DNA from: JAAXHF01 sp965242605
Lineage (GTDB): Bacteria; Desulfobacterota; Binatia; Bin18
Direction of reading: 5' to 3'
Assembly (NCBI GenBank): GCA_965242605.1
Contig: CBDESS010000001.1
Span: 1,426,001 to 1,490,000, forward strand
Length of the DNA stretch: 64,000 nt
Shown: one piece after another, positions 59,161 through 64,000 of the stretch
Layout of the letters: each line of letters opens with the position of its first letter
How positions within the stretch are numbered: the stretch's first letter is position 1
Notes under the pieces: model-generated
The model's input: the letters and a program-made list of their open reading frames with translations, nothing else
Told to the model about the DNA's origin: nothing
Databases searched by the model: none
Made by a program: the position numbers and the translations under genes

Positions 59161-59661
59161 ATGAAAAAGATATCTTTTGTTGGACTGTGGATCGTGGTCA
59201 GCCTCATTCTCAGCCCTCTTTCGCTACGCGCCCAAGAAGCCGGCGCACCGTCTCTGGTGAGCCTGGCGATGGCCGAGGCGATTATTGCCGCGGCCAAGGC
59301 CAGGGCCGAACAGGAAGGCTGGGCCATGAGCTTTGCGGTGGTCGATAGTTTTGGTCGTCCGGTCGCCCTGGTCCGTATGGACGGCACGCGCTGGATGACA
59401 CCCAAGGTGGCCCATAGCAAAGCCTTGACCTCGGCCACCTTTGGTCGCCCCTCAGCCTCGGTCGAAGAGTTTGCCGAGGATCGCCCCCATCTGTTCAAAA
59501 GTGTGCAGAAGCTGATCGGTGAGCCCTTGCTGCCGGCCGGCGGCGGTTTGCCTATCAGGGTTGATGGCAAGCTGCTGGGCGGGGTCGGTGCCAGCGGAGG
59601 GACGGAGGCCGAAGATATCGAGGCCGCCCAGGCCGGGCTGGATGCGCTGGGCATGAAGTAG
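59161..59661 (+). CDS. Secreted GlcG/HbpS-like (DUF336) protein
   Basis: A 166-residue protein from ATG 59161. A signal peptide (ISFVGLWIVVSLILSPLSLRA, about 24 residues) is followed by a full DUF336 domain: AEAIIAAAKARAEQEGWAMS, FAVVDSFGRPVALVRMDGTR, HSKALTSATFGRPS, then PAGGGLPIRVDGKLLGGVGA and EAEDIEAAQAGLDAL. The family includes heme-binding HbpS and proteins next to glycolate oxidase genes. The exported form is typical of periplasmic cofactor-binding versions. It stands alone behind a good promoter. Confidence 0.87.
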   Translation: MKKISFVGLWIVVSLILSPLSLRAQEAGAPSLVSLAMAEAIIAAAKARAEQEGWAMSFAVVDSFGRPVALVRMDGTRWMTPKVAHSKALTSATFGRPSASVEEFAEDRPHLFKSVQKLIGEPLLPAGGGLPIRVDGKLLGGVGASGGTEAEDIEAAQAGLDALGMK

Positions 59662-59748
59662 ACCGGCACGCCTTCGGGGGGCGCGGCTGCGTCACTCAGC
59701 CAGCCCCATGTCTCAGGTAGTATCTGCCGGAGCGATAATGAGGCGCCT

Positions 59749-60306
59749 CTAAGTTGATATTGTCACTATCCCGGCAATGCGTTGCACAGCCTGACTTAGC
59801 GTACCCCCGCAATCATTCAGCCACGCGGGTACATCTTCTGGATTCACCTTCAACCATCTCGTATCGGTTCCCCCGGCCCCGCCATGTTGTGATCTGATCC
59901 CTCCAAGCTCCCACTGGTTCATGATTGTTTGCTTCGGGAGAACCCAGCAGTGGGCGTCAAACGGACTAATGCCGAGACATATCGCAAACTGATAATTCTG
60001 ATCCCGCAACTGTTGGAAGGTATAGGTTCCATTTTCCCATAACGTACTCATTTTTATCTCTGCTCTAATCCCATCTATCAAACGATCCGCTTCAGAGTCT
60101 GGGCTCCGATCGACAGTAAATCCTTTACAGGCCAGATAGCCTTCTACGAGCTTCTCCCCGACCGCCCCTCTTCGTCTCGAAGGTATCTGCCGTATCCATC
60201 CGAAGGGACTCCCTTCCCATTCCCTCCCCTTCGCCGAACATGCTTGACTGAGCATCTCTGAATGCCTTTCGAGAATCCGAACTTCTGCATCTGTTATGTG
60301 TGACAT
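59749..60306 (-). CDS. Restriction endonuclease-like PD-(D/E)xK protein
   Basis: A 185-residue protein from ATG 60306. The nuclease core is seen as GAVGEKLVEGYLACKGF (E51) and DRLIDGIRAEIKMST (D78, E83, K85), with TYTFQQLRDQNYQFAICLGI as the following strand-helix. It starts 10 bases after the adenine methylase, same strand, a normal type II arrangement. The site is unknown and I do not recognise a named subtype. GC content is low compared with flanking genes, in keeping with a mobile module. ATG 60381 would overlap the methylase. Confidence 0.75.
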   Translation of the reverse strand: MSHITDAEVRILERHSEMLSQACSAKGREWEGSPFGWIRQIPSRRRGAVGEKLVEGYLACKGFTVDRSPDSEADRLIDGIRAEIKMSTLWENGTYTFQQLRDQNYQFAICLGISPFDAHCWVLPKQTIMNQWELGGIRSQHGGAGGTDTRWLKVNPEDVPAWLNDCGGTLSQAVQRIAGIVTIST

Positions 60307-60316
60307 TCTGAAATCC

Positions 60317-61213
60317 TTATCCGGTCCCGTCAAACAAGTCTCGACGTTCCCAAGGCTCTGAAATCTGCTTTCCCTCTTCATAGATGGTCGGCTTTGCGTG
60401 CTCCAGGCGGTGTTTCATTACCCGAATCGCCTCTGGATTGTTGTCGACCAGGACAACATCCCGCCCGTTCGTGAACGCTGCTTCTCCTGTCGTCCCACTC
60501 CCCGCGAAAAAATCCAGGATGGCGTCCCCCGGATTTGAATGTGTGCGTATAATGCGATTCAGGACAGCCAGCGGCTTCTGTGTCGGGTATCCTGTTTTTT
60601 CTCCTCCATTGGTCGGCACAATCGTGTGCCACCAGGTATCTGTTGGCGTCTTTCCGCGTTCTGCTTTTTCTTTCCCGACAAGGCCGGGGGCCATATAGGG
60701 AATGCGGTCGATATCTGCATAACGGTATGTGTAGGCATCGGATGTTTTTGCGTACCAGAGAATGTTGTCGTGCTTCGGGGACCATCTCCGCTTTGACCTC
60801 GCGCCGTAATCATAGGCCCAGATAATTTCGTTGATAAAGGATGCCCTCCCGAAGATATGATCCAGCAGTATTTTGCAATAGTGGACTTCCCGGTAATCAA
60901 TATGAAAGAAAAAGGAACCCGTCTTTTTGAGGACCCGATGGGCCTCTCGCAATCTCGGCTCCAGAAACTCGTGATACTGCCCGAAGGAATCGTCGTATGC
61001 TGCCGTACTCAACCGAATCGTGCGATACCGCTGGCCCTGATACCCGGTACGGTCCCCGTGCGGGTCCCGGACCGTTTTCAAGGTGGTTCGTCCCTGTCGC
61101 TTCCCCGTATTGAATGGCGGATCAATGTAGACCAGATTGAAGGACTCGCTCGGAAACGTCCGCACAATCTCCAGGTTGTCTCCCAGATGAATCTCTACCC
61201 TGGTCGTTGCCAT
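60317..61213 (-). CDS. Site-specific DNA methyltransferase (beta class, DPPF)
   Basis: A 298-residue amino-methyltransferase. Motif IV is IDPPFNTG near residue 31 and lies before the SAM motif (LDFFAGSGTTGEAA, about 255), the permuted order of the beta class. KKTGSFFFHIDYREVHY and TGYPTQKPLAVLNRII are typical. It methylates adenine N6 or cytosine N4. ATG 61213 has GGGAAGAG upstream. A very long frame upstream is only open non-coding sequence. Together with the endonuclease it forms the second restriction-modification system in the window. Confidence 0.92.
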   Translation of the reverse strand: MATTRVEIHLGDNLEIVRTFPSESFNLVYIDPPFNTGKRQGRTTLKTVRDPHGDRTGYQGQRYRTIRLSTAAYDDSFGQYHEFLEPRLREAHRVLKKTGSFFFHIDYREVHYCKILLDHIFGRASFINEIIWAYDYGARSKRRWSPKHDNILWYAKTSDAYTYRYADIDRIPYMAPGLVGKEKAERGKTPTDTWWHTIVPTNGGEKTGYPTQKPLAVLNRIIRTHSNPGDAILDFFAGSGTTGEAAFTNGRDVVLVDNNPEAIRVMKHRLEHAKPTIYEEGKQISEPWERRDLFDGTG

Positions 61214-61399
61214 TTTTCTCTTCCCTGCATAAAGTCTGTGTACTGGAACCACTATCTCGCGGACCTGACACGGCAGCTTACGAGCAGGATTCCCTATACA
61301 AAACCTCGGCCGCGGACGCAAGCGAGACAGAACAGGCCGGGGCGGGCTTGACGCTGTGAGACTGAGCAGGTTTAAGGGGCAGGGCAAAGGAGGACACGG

Positions 61400-62608
61400 G
61401 TGAAAACAATGATTCAGATGGTCCCGTCCATGCCGGTCAGCTCGAACGCCGAGCGCAGACGGCTCAAACCGGTTGGACGGAATGTTGAGAAATATGCCGA
61501 GATCATTGACGGCATGGTCGATATTGTCAGGGCGGCCGATGAGTTGGGCTACTGGGGCATGAGTTTTATTGAGCACCATTTTCATTCCGAGGGGTTTGAG
61601 ATGCTGCCCTGCCCGGGCATCATGAACGCTTGGCTCGGGCCGTATGCCACGCGTATGCGGATGGGCCAGCTCGGCTATGTGATGGGTACGCATGACCCGC
61701 TGCGGGTGGCCGAAGAGACCGCCCTGTTGGATCATATTCTGAAAGGCCGTTTTTTTGTCGGGTTTGCCCGCGGCTACCAGGCGCGTTGGGTACGGACCCT
61801 CGGCCAGGCCTACCAGTCGCTGCCTACCCTGTCGCACCGCGAGTCGCCCGAGCAGGCCGAGGCCGACGAGAACAACCTGCGCATCTTTCGTGAAATGGTC
61901 ACGATTGTGAAAAAAGCCTGGACGCAGCAGAGCTTTGCCCACGACGGCGCGTCTTTCAAGGTGCCCTACCCCTATACCGGCATTGAGAACTATCCGGCCT
62001 ACCCCTGCGCTCAGGAGTACGGGGCCCCGGGCGAGATCGACGAACACCACCGTGTGCGCCAGATCAGCGTCGTGCCGGCACCGTATCAACAGCCCCACCC
62101 GCCGGTGTTCATCAGCTCCTCGGGCAGCGCCGAATCGGCCCGCTGGTCGGGACAAGAGGGCTTCACCTGCTGTTACTTCGCGCCTCTCCAGGGCGCGCGC
62201 GCGCAAGACCTGGCCTATCGTGAGGGGGCGGCCGAGGTCGGCAGAACCCTTGCCCCGGGCCAGGCTCAGGGCTTGCTGCGTTTCCTGTTTGTCGGCAAAA
62301 CGCGCCAAGAGGCGTATGAGAAGGTGGACCGGACGATCGTGCCGTTTTTCTCACAGTTTGCATGCCATTTTTTCCCTGTGCTGCTGGCCGAAGGACGCGG
62401 CTCACTGTTTGAGCGGGTGATGAACACCGGCCTGATTGTGGCCGGTACGGTTGATGAGGTGAAACGCCAGATCGACGAGATATACAGCGAGATTCCGTTC
62501 GAGTATTTTTCCCTGGTCGCCTATAACGGCTTAGAGCCACAGGCACAGTTGATAGAAGACATTGAGCTGTTCGCCACCAGGGTTGCGCCGGCCTTTGCCG
62601 ACGCCTAG
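61400..62608 (+). CDS. Luciferase-like (LLM class) flavin-dependent oxidoreductase
   Basis: A 402-residue TIM-barrel flavin or F420 monooxygenase of the bacterial luciferase superfamily, starting at GTG 61400 (AAAGGAGG, 8 bases upstream). Typical are VDIVRAADELGYWGMSFIEH, RMRMGQLGYVMGTHDPLRVA, DHILKGRFFVGFARGY and PHPPVFISSSGSAESARW. Substrates vary widely (alkanes, nitrilotriacetate, dimethyl sulfide, coenzyme F420 alcohols). A 2-kb restriction-modification block and other genes separate it from luxC/luxE, so a joint role is only a possibility. The 186 bases before it hold no gene or promoter that I can support. Confidence 0.88.
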   Translation: MKTMIQMVPSMPVSSNAERRRLKPVGRNVEKYAEIIDGMVDIVRAADELGYWGMSFIEHHFHSEGFEMLPCPGIMNAWLGPYATRMRMGQLGYVMGTHDPLRVAEETALLDHILKGRFFVGFARGYQARWVRTLGQAYQSLPTLSHRESPEQAEADENNLRIFREMVTIVKKAWTQQSFAHDGASFKVPYPYTGIENYPAYPCAQEYGAPGEIDEHHRVRQISVVPAPYQQPHPPVFISSSGSAESARWSGQEGFTCCYFAPLQGARAQDLAYREGAAEVGRTLAPGQAQGLLRFLFVGKTRQEAYEKVDRTIVPFFSQFACHFFPVLLAEGRGSLFERVMNTGLIVAGTVDEVKRQIDEIYSEIPFEYFSLVAYNGLEPQAQLIEDIELFATRVAPAFADA

Positions 62609-62641
62609 CCTGACACGGACACATCAGACGAAGGGAGCACC

Positions 62642-64000
62642 ATGTTGACATCGCGGACCACAGGCAGGAGCCGGCGGCTTGTCCGGTTGAGCCTCGCCGT
62701 GGGGCTGCTGCTGGCCGGCACCTTGACCGGCCGGCCGGCTGTGGCCCAGACCAGCCTGTTTTTCATCGGCGACAGCCTGACCGACGCCGGCAACCTGTAC
62801 CGGTCAACCACCGACCTGAACGCCCGCAATCCCCAGGTGCCGGTGCAGCCGCCCAGCCCGCTGTATTACTCGGGCCGGTATTCCAACGGCCCGACCTATG
62901 CCGAGGCGTTGCCCGGCCTGCTCGGCGTGTCTGAGTCAAATGTCTTCAACCTCGCCTTTGCCGGCGCAGAGTCGGGAGAGACGAACACCTCCCCAGACCC
63001 GGCTGCTGCGTCGTTGCTCAACCTGCTGAACGTTGACGCGCTCGATCAGGTCGGCAGGGCGGTCGGGCAGGGGCTGGCCGGTCCGAACAGCCTGGCCGTC
63101 TACTTCATCGGGGGCAACGACTATGTGAACAATGCCGGCCGCATTGCCGCCGGCGCGCTCACTCCCCAGACCCTGGTTGGCACGGTCATCGGCAATATCA
63201 ACACCGGCCTCAGCACGCTGGCCGAGGCCGGTCAGAGACGGTTTGCCGTCCTGAACCTGCCGGATATGGGCAGGACGCCACGCGCGCTCGCCCTCGGCCC
63301 GGCGGTCTCGGCCGGCCTCAGCCAGTTCACTGTGGCCCACAATACCGCCCTGCTCACCGCGGTGACCGCGCTTGAATCCGCGCGTGAGCTTGACATCACG
63401 CTGGTGGCCATGGACGACCTGTTCGCCGACATGGTGGACAACCCGGCTCTCTACGGCTTGAGCGACACCCGGCACCCCTGTTTCTATACGGAGGTGTCCA
63501 GCCCCGAGGTGCGTGACTGTTCAACTCCAGAGACGGCCAACGCCGGCCTCTTCTATGACGGCATCCATCCGACCGCCCGGACACACCAGATTACCGGCCA
63601 GTATGTGGCCGCCTATCTCGACATGAAGGCCAACGCCGGGGCCGACATCACCGCCCGCTCCATGCTGGGGCTGCTGTCATCGCGCTCGCAGCAACGCCTG
63701 ATGGAAGCCCGCCTGCTGTCGGCGCGTTCCGGATTTGGTACGGACGCCGCCCAGCTGGGACAGTTCTCCCTGCACCTCACCGGCGACTTCGGTATGGGCG
63801 ACCGGGACGGCGACGCCGGCCAGCGCGGCTTTGACTATGACACGACCGCCGGGCTGCTGGGGCTGGACTGGCGGTTCCACCAGTCGGCCATGCTCGGGGC
63901 CGGGTTTGGCTACAGCGAGGCCGACCTGGAGTTGGACGGAGGCCGGGGGCGGGCTGACCTGGAGAGCTGGTTCGGGACCGTCTACAGCACGGTGAGCAAC
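62642..64000 (+). CDS. GDSL autotransporter esterase, N-terminal part (3' end outside window)
   Basis: ATG 62642 (AAGGGAG upstream) opens a frame that stays open to the window edge (453 codons). A signal peptide (RLVRLSLAVGLLLAGTL to about residue 36) is followed by a GDSL passenger: FFIGDSLTDAGN (S45), NLAFAGAESG, FIGGNDYVNN and FYDGIHPTARTHQI (Asp/His pair). After a linker the last 80 residues show alternating strands (SLHLTGDFGMGDRDG, AMLGAGFGYSEADLEL), the start of an autotransporter beta-barrel. It would be an EstA-like surface esterase. The barrel is normally about 270 residues, most of which is missing here. Confidence 0.87.
   Translation, partial: MLTSRTTGRSRRLVRLSLAVGLLLAGTLTGRPAVAQTSLFFIGDSLTDAGNLYRSTTDLNARNPQVPVQPPSPLYYSGRYSNGPTYAEALPGLLGVSESNVFNLAFAGAESGETNTSPDPAAASLLNLLNVDALDQVGRAVGQGLAGPNSLAVYFIGGNDYVNNAGRIAAGALTPQTLVGTVIGNINTGLSTLAEAGQRRFAVLNLPDMGRTPRALALGPAVSAGLSQFTVAHNTALLTAVTALESARELDITLVAMDDLFADMVDNPALYGLSDTRHPCFYTEVSSPEVRDCSTPETANAGLFYDGIHPTARTHQITGQYVAAYLDMKANAGADITARSMLGLLSSRSQQRLMEARLLSARSGFGTDAAQLGQFSLHLTGDFGMGDRDGDAGQRGFDYDTTAGLLGLDWRFHQSAMLGAGFGYSEADLELDGGRGRADLESWFGTVYSTVSN

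Noticed and set aside
61214..62308. Upstream extension of the second methylase frame
   Set aside because: It lies antisense to the luciferase-like gene; methylase homology begins at ATG 61213.
1..64000. tRNA, rRNA, CRISPR arrays, intact insertion sequences
   Set aside because: I looked for conserved tRNA arms, rRNA stretches, regular spacer repeats and transposase motifs in the gaps and found none; a covariance-model search could still reveal a small RNA.

Overview
This is a 64 kb, GC-rich chromosomal window from a Gram-negative bacterium. The outer-membrane beta-barrels, lipobox proteins, a PagL-like lipid A deacylase, an autotransporter and Bat/MoxR proteins show an outer membrane. The gene mix (acyl-CoA dehydrogenase, luciferase-like oxidoreductases, CoxL/M/S-type hydroxylase, B12 mutase, many short gene relics) fits an uncultured deltaproteobacterium-like, Binatota-like or Tectomicrobia-like lineage. 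That placement is an inference from gene content; no rRNA is present to test it. I see no rRNA, tRNA, CRISPR array or intact insertion sequence.

Layout. 1-4.0 kb: end of an MFS transporter, a shattered adenylate-cyclase/TPR relic, an outer-membrane protein, a 25-codon luciferase-like relic and an acyl-CoA dehydrogenase. 4.0-6.1 kb: a restriction-modification pair (Dam-type methylase plus a SacI-like endonuclease). 6.2-12.2 kb, minus strand: a molybdenum hydroxylase operon (FAD, 2Fe-2S and Mo subunits) continuing into a diaminopimelate decarboxylase and a BatE-like TPR/SH3 protein. 12.4-16 kb: a fused nitrile-hydratase-like protein and a circularly permuted ATP-grasp/alpha-E pair. 16-21.6 kb: a signalling operon (anti-sigma kinase, STAS protein, response regulator/PP2C phosphatase, periplasmic binding protein, membrane histidine kinase). 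21.6-26.8 kb: a giant exonuclease-RecQ-UvrD fusion on the minus strand. 26.9-36.7 kb: a Do-like protease, divergent from a MoxR/Bat operon. 36.8-40 kb: a mutase, dehydrogenase and thioesterase operon.

40-43.2 kb is a lower-GC accessory island. It holds a coiled-coil/glycine-rich membrane protein with partial tandem duplicates, a small partner protein, a protein with a HEPN-type RX4HXY motif and a broken VapBC pair. 43-50 kb is ordinary metabolism interspersed with truncated gene starts and a repeated GC palindrome. 50.2-52.6 kb is a minus-strand cluster of small unknown genes, two of them paralogues and two sharing a repeated leader. 52.6-59.7 kb has an aminotransferase, a lipoprotein, a LuxE-LuxC pair, small TPR-type genes, a hydrolase, a Nudix enzyme and a GlcG-like secreted protein. 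59.7-61.2 kb is a second restriction-modification pair. The window ends with a luciferase-like oxidoreductase and the start of a GDSL autotransporter esterase.

The most interesting parts are the 40-43 kb island, the three-domain helicase fusion, the nitrile-hydratase fusion and the small-gene cluster at 50-52.6 kb. The many relics (cyclase, PIN toxin, three truncated 5' gene ends, a frameshifted secreted protein) suggest a genome with active gene turnover.
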